The notes beneath the pieces were generated by a model that searched no databases, was not told the origin of the DNA, and saw only the letters and a program-made list of their open reading frames with translations. Below, one piece after another: positions 23,227 through 33,000 of a DNA stretch of 64,000 nt (position 1 is the first letter of the stretch; each line of letters opens with the position of its first letter). Where the stretch lies: the NCBI GenBank assembly GCA_014058105.1, contig JACGCM010002611.1:372001-436000 (forward strand), given 5' to 3'. A program made the position numbers and the translations under genes. This DNA is from Kingdonia uniflora (Eukaryota > Streptophyta > Magnoliopsida > Ranunculales > Circaeasteraceae).

Positions 23227-25161
23227 TTACACATTCGGCTCTGTCTGATTGTTGATGGATATATCAGCTAGTTTCTCTCCTGTGACTTGGATAATTTCTT
23301 GTGACTGGTACAGTTGTTCCACTAACTCCTTTGTGCATTGAAAGTATTGCCTGAAATCTTCATATGCCCCATACCGCATTCTAACGTTTTGATGCCACAA
23401 CTCATCCACACTATACCTAGGTGGACACGGGTGTGGTAGCTGCATGGACGAGATCGGTAGCCGTCTACGTTGTCCACTGGTTCCTGCCATTTCCATAAAC
23501 CATCCCATATCATGATCCTCACCGGTCGCATCAACATCATAGTTTTACACTTGAAAAGACGTAGTTAAACTCGAATTAGGTGGTAGAGTTACATCGGGCC
23601 TCACTAGATCATGCCTGACCATCCATATATTCCTGGCCCTCATCACTAAAGTGCAACCGATCTTAGGATTTAGATGAGCCAAACGCCAATATATCATGTA
23701 ATTCATGTCATCAATTATATAATTGTATCCATCGTAGAAGTCCAGCTATTTGAGTCCCTGATACAACTCTCGATCGTACCGCAGAAATTGCATAATCTCT
23801 TGGGGGGGGTCAAAGGGAACACTATCATGCCCGGTGTTCTGACGCATACACCGGTCTCCTAAATACCAAAGTGTACCGTTCCCGTATGGGACTTAAACTA
23901 ATAGAACCCTCTTTGAACTAAACAGTTTGGCATGTCTTACCTCTGGATGGATTGATTATCTCGACCTCACCCATGGTTGTCAATTAAATTTGGTCTATCC
24001 TTCTATTCTATCATTTATATGATTATAGCAAAAGAATGATAAATTTCAGACCCTGAACTAACCCTTTCATCTCACGACATACCTATACGAGGATAAATAT
24101 GGTTAAAGTTTGAAACCTACACCAGATACATTCCAATCCAACAGTACTCAAAAAACCTGAATTCCAACAGAGCATAGAAGCATGTGACTGATCTCATCCC
24201 CTTCCCATTCTTCAGAACTGAGACTTCCTCTAGTCCCCGATACAAAGTCGCCATAATCGAAGTACCCCAGTCAAACTTTGACATACCGATAATATGGTGG
24301 TCTGTCAAAGCTGCAAGATAACCCGTCGAAAGATATGTACTAGCATTTGAGAAGAAGATATTACCCATCATATATTCAATAAATACCCTCGCATACACGA
24401 TATCCATGTCTTAGTTGTAATTGTAGAGTTCAAGATTCAAAACTGTTTTCCAGGTTTTCAAATACGCGAGAGTGATGCTACCGTACCTGATGTCATTGGT
24501 TATGATTCCGAGAAACATTGTTTCTGCTTCATCAAACTTCGAGCACTTATCGTCGTACGGGAGTTCGAGACCAATCCTAAAAAATAAGCTCGTTAACGTG
24601 ACAAAGTCTAACAACGTAAGCAAAGTTCCTCGTAAGGGAAGTGAAATGTATGGGTGGAAGGCCACCACCGTTCCACGAGAGCATAAATCAAACGGTTATC
24701 AGAGTTTCCTGCCTTAATCGACAAAAACTCTTTGAAACCCATATCGTCAACAACCTCTTCAACGTCGAATACTTGGCAATCCATTGGTACAACTTCAATA
24801 CCTTATTGAGTGGTCCCCTACATTGTATTTGATCTCAATTCTGCAAAAAAAAACACATTAACATATTAAATTTTCATTCCGGCAGTTCGTCGAATATTTC
24901 GCAAACAACGTTAATAACACATAAATTTTACACAAAAAACTTACCGACAATTCCTCCGTCCAATAGAAATATGGACCCAGTTGTCCGGGAGAATATCCAT
25001 TAGGTACAAATCCTCGAGGGTTGGGGCAGGATAATTTTTCGTAAGGTGTAACGGCCACTTATTGGTTACCAATTATTTCCCCTTCGTTTAACTTCGGAGC
25101 TTGGCCTACGTATTGTTTTGGGAATAACATAGCCCGGCCGCAAACTAGACCCTCCCGACAT
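23227..25161 (-). CDS. Plant mobile domain (PMD, aminotransferase-like) protein, decayed
   Basis: PMD proteins are plant-specific, include MAIN and MAIL1, and are often carried by transposons. On the minus strand a start MSGGSSLRPGYVIP lies at 25161 and another segment at 25058-24950. Then comes the PMD core: GFKEFLSIKAGNSDNRLIYA with LVERWWPSTHTFHFPYEEL (24770-24640), LLDFVTLTSLFFRIGLELPY (24630), ARVFIEYMMGNIFFSNASTY with YLAALTDHHIIGMSKFDWGT (24400-24240), and FYALLEFRFFEY. The C-terminal part spans 23860-23227 (GTLWYLGDRC; FYDGYNYIIDDMNYMIYWRL; PPRYSVDELWHQNVRMRYG) and ends at TAA 23227. Frameshifts near 24410 and 24640 and a stop near 23750 suggest a pseudogene, although unrecognised introns could explain some breaks. 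It sits just inside the PIF-type terminus at 25300-25585. Confidence 0.72.
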
Positions 25162-25299
25162 TGTTATTCTATTAATGGCCTTGAATTATTGCAAAAATTG
25201 TGGGGGTTGGGAAACTTGAGGAATAAGTTGGTTTTGGGTTTATTAAACTTAAGGCAAACTTGTGGCAATCGAATAGGAAAGGAATGAAGTATGGGATGC

Positions 25300-25585
25300 C
25301 TTTTTTCATACAAGCTCTTACCGTGCAATTCTAAACTGCGCGATAAGATTTTAAAAAATAAAAATATGTGGCACTGTCTTATTGGTTCTCACTCCCCGCA
25401 GTTCAGAATTGCGCAAATGGTATGCACGTTTATGATAAAGACACGTGGCTAGATCGTGGACGTAGATTGTGCCCCGCAGTTCAAAACTGCGGTGAGTAAT
25501 ATTCACCTTGTTTGGAGTTCGAACAGATGTGGGGTGGATTGAATCCACTTTGGGTTTGTGTGAATTTACCCACCCTACTACTGCA
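25300..25585 (-). repeat. PIF/Harbinger-type terminal region, right end
   Basis: This is the inverted homologue of 4207-4500 over about 285 bp, with its tip ...ACCCACCCTACTA at 25573-25585. It holds three palindromic near-copies (25321-25342, 25395-25413, 25472-25493) with a CCCCGCAGTTCA half-site. It is probably the right end of the element that contains the PMD gene, and perhaps of the whole 18.7-25.6 kb complex. Confidence 0.65.
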
Positions 25586-25947
25586 GATGCGAACCAAAAA
25601 CCAAGAGGTATAACCAAATACAATTTCTCTGAAGCTTTTGGTGCAAAATAACATTAATTCACATCCATTTGGTGAGTGGTGGCAAGGAATAAAAGGACAT
25701 ATACATAGTTTAATTTTGCCAATTTATCTTAAAGGCTTTCCCTTCCACAGAGCATGTCTTTTCCTCTGCTATGAATTTTTCTAGCTGCAAGGAGTAAGTG
25801 GACATGTACAAAGGTTATCATTGGCCTTTATATATAAGGTTTTCCCTTCTACTCCATCCACCTATACTGCAAATTGCCCATAACCAAATTAAATCATGTT
25901 TTTCATAAGGTGGACTTTGAGACCTTAGAACACCTCAAATTATAAAA
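25586..25947. other. Intergenic, no gene recognised
   Basis: No coding signal. The last 9 bases (25939-25947, ATTATAAAA) are the probable left target duplication of the next element. Confidence 0.5.
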
Positions 25948-26229
25948 GAGCAAATTTGCTCTTGCCCCCTTATGATAAACGAATTCACAATTGCCCCCCA
26001 GCGTTGACACTTATTGGTCTGTAACCCCCATTTTTGGATTGACTGGCTTTTTACTGGTCAGATTTTGGTGAACTGACAAAAACACCATCGCGTGCCAAAC
26101 ACGTGAATCACCGACCCAGGTTACCGGTTGCAGAAGATTTAAAAAAAAAAAAAAAAACCTCAATCTACTAATCAAGATCTGACGATCCAGATTGAAATGG
26201 AGAGATATAAGGAGAGAGATGTCGCAAGA

Positions 26230-26636
26230 GCATCTCTAGCAGCAAGTGGGAATTTGGGTGTAAGCTCTGACAAGGGGCCCACAAAAAACCCAACTCACAC
26301 CCATTCTCTTTCAGCAGTGAGTTTGAGTTTTTTTTTACTTTAGTCCGCGCGGTATTCCTTTCTCCTCATAACTATTCATCTCTCTCACACATCAATAAAA
26401 AATAATCAAAAAAAAAATAAACGCGGCGGCCGGCGGTAATCAAAATACCGCGCGGTAATCCAAACACCGCCAAACTCATTTTTTTTTGTAAGCTCCTCAT
26501 ACTCGGTTGAGTTACTGTAGCGCCACATAGAAGAACTCACACTCAGTTACACCCTACTGGGAGACTTGAAGTGTGAGTGTGAGTGTCACTTTGAATTTGG
26601 GTTTGCAAACCCACACCCTGCTGCCTTCGCTCTAAT
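26230..26636. mobile_element. Nested MITE with GAGCAT-type ends
   Basis: Ends read AGAGCATCTCTAGCAGCAAG and, inverted, AGAGCGAAGGCAGCAGGGTG, each followed by GTGGG and a TTTGGGTGT-like motif. It is about 400 bp long with no coding capacity. The right end is followed by TAA and the left preceded by CAA, so the target duplication is uncertain. The termini resemble those of the TAA/TTA-flanked MITEs at 32638 and 48673. Confidence 0.55.
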
Positions 26637-26689
26637 AACACTAGAGAGAGAGATGGTGTAATAACAATAGAAAGCGAAGGCAACAATAG

Positions 26690-27240
26690 AGAGAGATAAG
26701 GAGAGAGAAGCAGAGCTTGAGAACACAATGTACACCAACTGTTTGTTATTAGGTCTTGACCCATCGATTACAGGTTTAACATGCAACAATGCTACTCCAA
26801 GAGTCGGTCTCTTTCGGCATTCAAACCCTAATTGTGATAACAGTTGTTGTACTTCATTCTATTATCTCTACGAGGTCCAATTCAATCTGCAAAAGATTTT
26901 GATCAGAAATGGCCGATATTCGATTCTACACAACAAAGGGAGTTTCGTAAGGTTGTGCAAGGGATCATACAGGTGCTTGAATCTCAAGGAGCTCTTCCGA
27001 GGAGTAATTCAAGGGTTTCTTCGCTTGCGACTTGTTGAGGTTCGAGATTTGTTGAGCTGTTGTGGCAACTTTCTTTGCATTCTTTACGAGAGGTTCATAG
27101 GAGAACATTTACTGCTGATGTAACTTCAAACCCACTGCCTGCTTCGTTGATAGATGTCACGTTTTCCCATGCAGCTGCTCTACTTCCTGTGACAAAAGTG
27201 AGGATTGCTCTTCCCTTGGGTCAGAATTCAAATTTGGTTT
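26690..27240 (+). pseudogene. AUG6: AUGMIN subunit 6 N-terminal fragment, captured
   Basis: AUG6 is part of the augmin complex, which recruits gamma-tubulin to microtubules. The plus strand reads [20 protein letters not shown] with DPSITG and [14 protein letters not shown]. After a small gap, in another frame, it continues [53 protein letters not shown], a stop (TGA near 27035), then [40 protein letters not shown] and [16 protein letters not shown]. This covers roughly the first 165 residues of the family and then diverges into unrelated sequence. A frameshift and stops make it non-coding for AUG6. Lying between MULE arms, it is a captured gene piece. Confidence 0.85.
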
Positions 27241-27599
27241 CCAATAGCTTCCTTTACTTACTACAATGGCTTTGGCTTCCTTTCCTCTGGTATTGAACTC
27301 GAGAGAGATGTGTAATAACAGTAGAAAGAGAGTTATTGGGAAATCTCTCGCTCAAATAAATGACACGTGTCGTGATCGTAGCGGCGGCGTGGAAAATATC
27401 TGAGCCGTTAATTCAAGAACGAATGACAACCGGTTGCCATGATTCACGTGCTTGGCACGCGAGGGTGTTTTTGCCGGTTCACCAAAATCTGACCAGTCAA
27501 AAGCTAGTCAACCCAAAAATGGGGGTTATGTGCCGACGCTGGGGGCAATTCGAATTCGTCTATCATAATGGGGGCAAGAGCAAAATTTTCATTACAGAA

Positions 27600-27892
27600 T
27601 TCGCATTTCAGGATATAGAAAGGCGAGTTCCTTCACCCCTAGTGATGAAGAATATTGAAGGCATGGATTAATGTACCCTTTTCTGCATATAGATCAAATA
27701 TGCAGTATCTCATTATTGATATTGATTATTAATTATCCCACTTAATCCTTTTTATACATTGCGCAGGCCCTTTCCTGTTTCTTTACTGTTTCCGGATTAT
27801 GTGTGAGCTCACATATTATGTTCTTTTGGCCAATTCCAGAATATTTTAAAAACGTATATCACGGTCATATGTTTTCTGTAGATATTGGTAGT
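27600..27892. other. Intergenic, no gene recognised
   Basis: Unremarkable AT-rich DNA between the Pack-MULE and the duplicated block. Confidence 0.5.
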
Positions 27893-28219
27893 GTTAAAAT
27901 ACAGAATAATCAGCTTTTGATTGCAGAAGTTTTGATTATTCCTCTTTTGTATTACTTAAAACAATAACACCTGTCTAAGTTATCCCCACCCAGAAATTAT
28001 TAATATCGTTATTAACAGGGTTAATTAGAGGATTGCCATTAAGTATTAATGTAGAAGGTTACTTGCTTTATAAAGTATTAGCTTAAAGGTTTATACTCTA
28101 ATTATTGGGCTTTAATACATGCAATTCAGACCACCTTTGAAGACATGTATTTGTACCCTCTTCGATATGTATGTGATTTTCCGTCAATGATTCTGTCTGA
28201 TTGATTTTCTTGCTTGTAG

Positions 28220-28406
28220 TCTTCCTGGTCGTTCTGAGTCGTTTTGGAAGGAAGCAGACTACATGAAGCAACTATGGAAGTACAGACAGGAACTGAAGGT
28301 TGAGGACGCTGGAATTGCTGCTCTTTTTGGATTAGAGTTGTATTGCTGGCTGTGTGCTGGGGAGATTGCTGGAAGGGGATTTACATTCACCGGTTACTAT
28401 GTCTGA
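28220..28406 (+). pseudogene. ATP synthase subunit g, orphan 3' exon
   Basis: A complete copy of the second coding exon of mitochondrial ATP synthase subunit g: after acceptor ...TTGTAG it reads SLPGRSESFWKEADYMKQLW and ends GIAALFGLELYCWL...GRGFTFTGYYV with TGA at 28404. The frame is intact and differs from the functional exon at 36113-36299 at only a few residues (for example I/M, H/Y, F/L). No first exon is visible between 27600 and 28219, so it is a headless duplicate. Confidence 0.88.
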
Positions 28407-29097
28407 GCGTATTTTCCTACGAAAAATTATTCGAGTTTAGTGGCTTAGTGAGATCTTTGTCAACATCCCATTTTTGTCTTTCATCTGCAAAATATTGAGC
28501 AAGTGGACTAGCTTTAATAATTCTCAGAGTCTATACTTGAGCTTCTTCTCATGATATCTTTTCTAATATATCGCATGTGTGCTTGCTTTTCCTGTTAAGA
28601 TTTGCAGCTATTGATGATGTTTATTTTGTAAGATGCAGAAATCTGTGTGATTATAGGTTTTGGGCATTTAGAAATATTTATGAAGATGTCACATTTGATA
28701 ATGGATCTCTGATAAGTTGATCTCACTTAAGGATGGATAAGGTGCAATATTTAGCTAATAAAAAGGAGTTTAAGTAACAAACCATAACATCTGCAGAGTT
28801 ATTCGAACAATTTATATCAAATAAGAACCACTTGCATAATGTGATTACTGATTACACATGGGGCCACAAACAAAACATTATTGCGCAATGCCACGAAGTT
28901 TGTATAATTCTGCTACCATAATTGTTTGAACCTGATGATAAAAAATAATGAAGGTGCTTAGAGATCTTTGTTGAAACTTAACAATATAAAAGAGCAAAAG
29001 AGTTTAGACTTTACAAAATAAGCCAACATTAAGTAGCTCTTACAAAGACTGATTTGTTCTTGGAATCTCATCGCACAGGAAAGTATAGAGATCAATA
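28407..29097. other. Spacer between convergent genes, copy A
   Basis: It contains the 3' flank of the ATP synthase g exon and the 3' flank of the YLS8-like gene, and matches 36300-36996. No further gene is seen. Confidence 0.6.
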
Positions 29098-29526
29098 TTA
29101 ATATCGATACTTGGTGGAATAATCTTTGTGGGAAATCACGAGACCCCACCCCTTCCTGGCTCCACTGTACGCAGTCTCGACGATGTCAATGAACTCTTGT
29201 TTGTCATTGAGTACCCAATCGATTTTGTTGTTGTTTCCCGTTCCAAAATCAACCATAATGTGCTTGTTTCGATAGAAAAACATCAAGGTTGATGCGTCAT
29301 ATAGTTCATATATAACATTAAAATCAGCCACCTTACTGATATCAACAAGGTATATAACAGCAAAATTCTTTAACTTCTCTGCAACCGAAGCCAGCACTTC
29401 ATCGGTCTGCATGCAAGCTGTGTCCCCATCTTGACCAAATCGAATAACTACAACCCTTTCCTCCTCCTTGGGGATTGCCTGATCAACATGCCAACCTGTA
29501 TGAAGATGACGAAGACCATACAACAT
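29098..29526 (-). CDS. YLS8/DIB1-like U5 snRNP thioredoxin-fold protein, intronless
   Basis: DIB1/Dim1 (YLS8 in Arabidopsis) is a thioredoxin-fold protein of the U5/tri-snRNP needed for splicing. This 142-codon single-exon ORF has the family's usual length and motifs: LHTGWHVDQAI, EEERVVVIRFG, EVLASVAEKLKNFAVIYLVD, FNVIYELYDASTLMFFYRNK, HIMVDFGTGNNNKIDW, KQEFIDIVETAY and VISHKDYSTKYRY at the end. The region normally close to HDWDETCMQMDEV reads QDGDTACMQTDEV, so conserved positions have changed. Lack of introns suggests a retrocopy. A (GA)n run sits just upstream (29531-29558). It converges on the ATP synthase g exon. It could be an expressed divergent paralogue or a young pseudogene. Confidence 0.85.
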   Translation of the reverse strand: MLYGLRHLHTGWHVDQAIPKEEERVVVIRFGQDGDTACMQTDEVLASVAEKLKNFAVIYLVDISKVADFNVIYELYDASTLMFFYRNKHIMVDFGTGNNNKIDWVLNDKQEFIDIVETAYSGARKGWGLVISHKDYSTKYRY

Positions 29527-29745
29527 CCTTCACAGAGAGAGAGAGAGAGAGAGAGAGAAGAGGTAGATGGAGGTAAAGGTAGGAGTGAATAGTGATGCCT
29601 CTTTTATAAACAAGAGAAGAGAAGAAAATTTAGGGCTCTAGGATTAGTGTATTTAGAGTTTAGCAAGTTTTAGACACTCTCACTGCCATTACTTTCTAAG
29701 TAGAGGAGTCTAGATTCCACCAGGATTCTAAAACTTAATTTGTAA

Positions 29746-30725
29746 TTTATGAAAGTGATGGGTCTACCAAATCTGTATGGAGATGAACTGATTTGAATAG
29801 TTTTTTTGCTAGCTCGACTTGAGTATATAAGTGTTGTACCAAATATATCATATTCCTTATATGCAGACTCTGAAGAAAGCTTTATCGCCATTCAAACGTG
29901 CAGAGGAAGCGATTTTGATCCAAAAGGAGAAAAGTGAGAGCGAGGTACACCTGTATTGCATATCTTGATGACCTAAAAGAGAGGAAGATACAGGATCCGC
30001 GGATAAACCTGTATATCTGTCAACCCTTTTTGCTTGGTTTATGGTTAATCACAGGATCAGTGGTATCCCATTCATTACCTTTTTAATCAAAGTGTGGATC
30101 AATGTATAGTGTATAGAGTTGTGATAGATATAGGAATGTTGAGAAGATAAATTTGTGGGTACGAAACGTTAAGCAGGAAATGGAGATTTGTAATTAAGTT
30201 TGGTAATACATGTTATTTTGAGACCTTGAAACGGGTATTTTCTCATCTACTACTATGAACTATCTATGATGAGGATTTTCAAATTGGCTATAATTTTTTT
30301 TCTTTCTAAGGAACAAGTTTGCTCCATATTCGAGAATATATTAACCTTCAAACTTAGTACTAATTAAATAAATTTGTGCCTGCCCAAAATGAGGTACATG
30401 AAGACATGTCTACATGTATATCTACAGGAGAGGCCCTGTATAGAATTTTGTTGGACAATGGACATTCAGGGATAAACTAGCAATTTCGAGACTAGAATAG
30501 TAAGCACACAATTTTACAACTTGTGACACAAACTTGAAAATTTCTTTAAAAGGAAAAAAAACGCAAAAATTGAAATCCTACAAAAAATCAACCAAATTAG
30601 GTAACGCTAATTAGAGTTAATAAAGCTAGCCTAGTAGTACTCAACAAAACTGACCCTCATTAGAAAAGAAGAAGAAAATAAAAGCAATAAGATTTGTTAT
30701 CTAAGCTATTATGAATAACTTAGCG
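29746..30725. other. Intergenic, no gene recognised
   Basis: No supported coding sequence. Bases 30640-30715 are the 3' flank of the ATase pseudogene that follows and match 420-520. Confidence 0.5.
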
Positions 30726-31159
30726 CTAGTATTTGCAAGCTATAACCCTTGGGCTCGCAATCCTCACATGAACTTCTTTTGCTCCAGCTTTCTCGAGCAA
30801 TCTAACATTAATCTCAAAAGATGTAATGTCAATCTCCAAACAATTCGTCCTTCTTGTTATTGAGTCGTTCACGACCACTACTCTTTTACCATATGCTTTT
30901 ATTGGTTTATATTCAAATTCGATAATCTTCCTTGGAAGACCATATAATCCATCCTCGAGTGGGATTCCATCTTTATTAGCATATCCATAGGCTGCATGCT
31001 CCCCTGGAGAACCCGGAACTCCTACGACAACATCACACTCTACAGGAGCCTCAGTAGTAAGTATCTCGCCAAGCTGCAAATGATAATTAGGTCTCGTAGG
31101 AGCAAACACCCCCGAATTCGCTTTTGATTGAGAGAAGTAAATATGTTTTAAGGATGCAT

Positions 31160-32160
31160 AAATATGTTTCTGAAATTCTATGTGCTCGTAAATAATGTAT
31201 TACGAGAAATTAGGTCAGGACACTTCCTATTAATCAATAGACTAAGGTTAAACCGAAACAATCAAAAACAAAGACAAGGAATTAAAAGGCACAAGCAAAT
31301 GTTCACCCTGTGAAAACTCCTTACTCAGGAGAAAACCACAGGTCGTTGTCGAGGATCACAACAACCAAAAGTTTCACTAATCAAAAAGAGTTATACTAAA
31401 TTACACTTACAGATTTAATAACCTAATCACAATATTATCACTCTTCTTACTAAAGCTTCGCACTCCACTTTCTTCTTGTTCTCACAACAACTCTTCTTGA
31501 TGTCTCACCAAGAAACTCCTTCTATTCTCGCAATAGTCCGTCTTGATGTCTCACCAAGAAACTTCTTCTAGAATCGCTCTTGAACAAATAATGGGAAAGT
31601 CTTTGAAACCCTAACTCAACATCAACCTTGTGATCCAAAGATGATTGATTGATCTTAAGTTCTTCACACTCTCTGATAAAGTCTTTTTGGAGCACTTAGA
31701 AAGAAAAACCTTTTGCCCAAGAAAAGAGAGAGAAAAAAAAAGAAACTAGAATTTCTTTAAATAGTAGTTCTATTTCTCTCGATATTCGTTCGAACAATAC
31801 CAAAAGTCGTTCGAACGAATCACGTCCAATTTGGTCAAAAACCCTAGAAAGTTTACATATCGTTCGAACGAAAAGAAGTCTCGTTCGAACGAACAATTGC
31901 ATGTGGGCCAAATTCCAGGGGACTTGACACTTCGTTCAAACAACAATAAAACTCGTTCAAATGACAATTGCATATGGGCCAAATTCCAGGAGACTTGACA
32001 CTTCATTCGAGCGACAATAAAACTCGTTCGAACGTCCAAATTGAGAAAGTTTCCTTTATTTTATCAGAGAGTAATACTTACCTTCTGTCCAGTGATCGGT
32101 ATCTTCGACTGAGACAACCAGAAACTCCATAGACACGAAATGAGACAAATAAACCTTTCA
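31160..32160. mobile_element. Unidentified insertion in ATase copy 2
   Basis: The aligned ATase copy at 3560-3700 is continuous, whereas here about 1 kb of unrelated sequence intervenes. It contains a duplicated TCTTGATGTCTCACCAAGAAAC motif (31495 and 31550) and a run of CGTTCGAACGA palindromes (31785-32035). Clear termini and target duplication were not found. It has the look of a solo LTR or similar non-coding element, without proof. Confidence 0.5.
31785..32040. repeat. Cluster of CGTTCGAACG palindromes
   Basis: Eight copies of a TTCGTTCGAACGA-like palindrome, some degraded to CGTTCAAACA or CATTCGAGCG, within about 250 bp. A segment beginning TGGGCCAAATTCCAGG is also duplicated (31909 and 31976). 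One isolated copy occurs far away at 50108. Possible protein-binding sites or element-internal repeats. Confidence 0.7.
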
Positions 32161-32637
32161 GTTTCGTGTGTGGCTTCTATTAGATCGAGTGAAGAGGCTT
32201 CAGAGGCAAAAACGACTCCTGGCACGCCTCGAGCATCCGTAGAACCAAATGTCTAGCCTAGCCGTCCACCTCTTTTAATCAAGTGAAGAGCAACTTCGGA
32301 ATCCGAATTGGTTTTGAAGGCATTAGAGATCCACCACCACTAGAGTTTCCAACGTAACCTACTGCCAAGTCATTAGCTAGTTGATCAAGCTTTGATGCAT
32401 CACTAAAAACTTGTAGTAAGAAGCCAACCCCTGTGATTTGGCGGTATTAGGGGGAAAGAAAAATGGGTTTTTCTTAAGTGATAAAGACAAACATCAGCTT
32501 TCTTGTAGAGTTGGTGATAAGGAATTCATGACAGCCATTGAAAATGGGGTTTTAGGAGCTTAGCAATTTTTCTACACTCTCACAAGAAACTTGTATGAGC
32601 ATCAAAAGTTTTGAACTAAGGTTGTAAGAGCATCTCC

Positions 32638-32997
32638 TAAAGTAGTTCATTCAGTAGTGTGAAAAAAAAAATCAAAATCCAGCTGAGTGAGGTCCAATTT
32701 TATCTAACTGTATCAACTTAGTAGGTTTTTATAACAGGCTCCTAAATGTTTGGCGCCTGTTTAATTTTTAAAAAAATTCATCAGGCAATTAGGCGCCCGA
32801 TTTGATTTTTCTTTTACAATTGGGCACCCAAATCTTAGGCTCCCGATTAGAAAACAAACAGACGCCCAACACTTGAGCACCTGATCAGGACGTAAAAAAA
32901 TAAAGTTGCACCTTGAAGAGCTGAGCTTTGCTCTTTGAGGAGAAAAACCAAGTGCACCTCAGAAACCAAATTGAGTGAGGTACTTCAGGACATGCTC
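32638..32997 (-). mobile_element. MITE, TAA-flanked, copy A
   Basis: Ends GAGCATCTCCTAAAGTA and, inverted, GAGCATGTCCTGAAGTACCT, flanked by the 3-bp duplication TAA (32635-32637 and 32998-33000), as in Tourist/PIF-type MITEs. At 360 bp it has no coding capacity. Its interior (GTGTTGGGCGTCTGTTTG on the minus strand) matches the element at 48673-49073 in opposite orientation. It lies directly upstream of the ATP synthase g gene. Confidence 0.85.
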
Positions 32998-33000
32998 TAA

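Larger units (their letters stand above)
25948..27590. mobile_element. Pack-MULE carrying an AUGMIN6 fragment
   Basis: It is a 1643-bp non-autonomous MULE. The left arm (25948-26135) and right arm (27410-27590) are inverted repeats of about 180 bp sharing TTTGCTCTTGCCCCC, AATTGCCCCC, CCCCCATTTTTGG, ACTGGTCAGATTTTGGTGAA, CGCGTGCCAA, CACGTGAATCA and ACCGGTTG. Flanking 9-mers ATTATAAAA (25939-25947) and ATTACAGAA (27591-27599) agree at 7 of 9 positions, as an aged MULE duplication would. The arms belong to the same family as the MULE left end at 6695. The interior holds a fragment of a cellular gene and a nested small element. Confidence 0.85.
27893..29745. repeat. Segmental duplication, copy A
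   Basis: About 1.85 kb in direct orientation with 35786-37620. Homology begins abruptly at GTTAAAATACAGAATAATCA (27893 and 35786), runs through the ATP synthase g exon, its 3' flank and the YLS8-like gene, and fades after TCTAGAT(T/C)CCACCAGG (about 29710 and 37580). The copies are about 7.9 kb apart. Identity is high by eye but was not computed. Confidence 0.88.
30726..32440 (-). pseudogene. Amidophosphoribosyltransferase pseudogene, copy 2
   Basis: On the minus strand, from 32440: QITGVGFLLQVFSDASKLDQ, AVGYVGNSSGGGSLMP, then a deletion relative to copy 1 and KPIRIPKLLF. An insertion of about 1 kb follows (31160-32160). The phosphoribosyltransferase part is then an open frame: GEILTTEAPVECDVVVGVPG, DGLYGLPRKIIEFEY, GKRVVVVNDSITRRTN, AGAKEVHVRIASPRVIACKY, with a stop at 30726. 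In the PRPP loop the usual DDS is NDS. Unlike copy 1, it has no LTR. The shared changes (PRKK/SITR, YANKDGIP-like) suggest that both derive from one already divergent copy. Confidence 0.85.

Noticed and set aside
4207..25585. One giant 21-kb element bounded by the matching inverted ends at 4207 and 25585
   Set aside because: The outer 3-mers (CAA and CTG) do not match, and the interval contains several complete unrelated elements plus a second PIF transposase. Two separate elements of one family is simpler.
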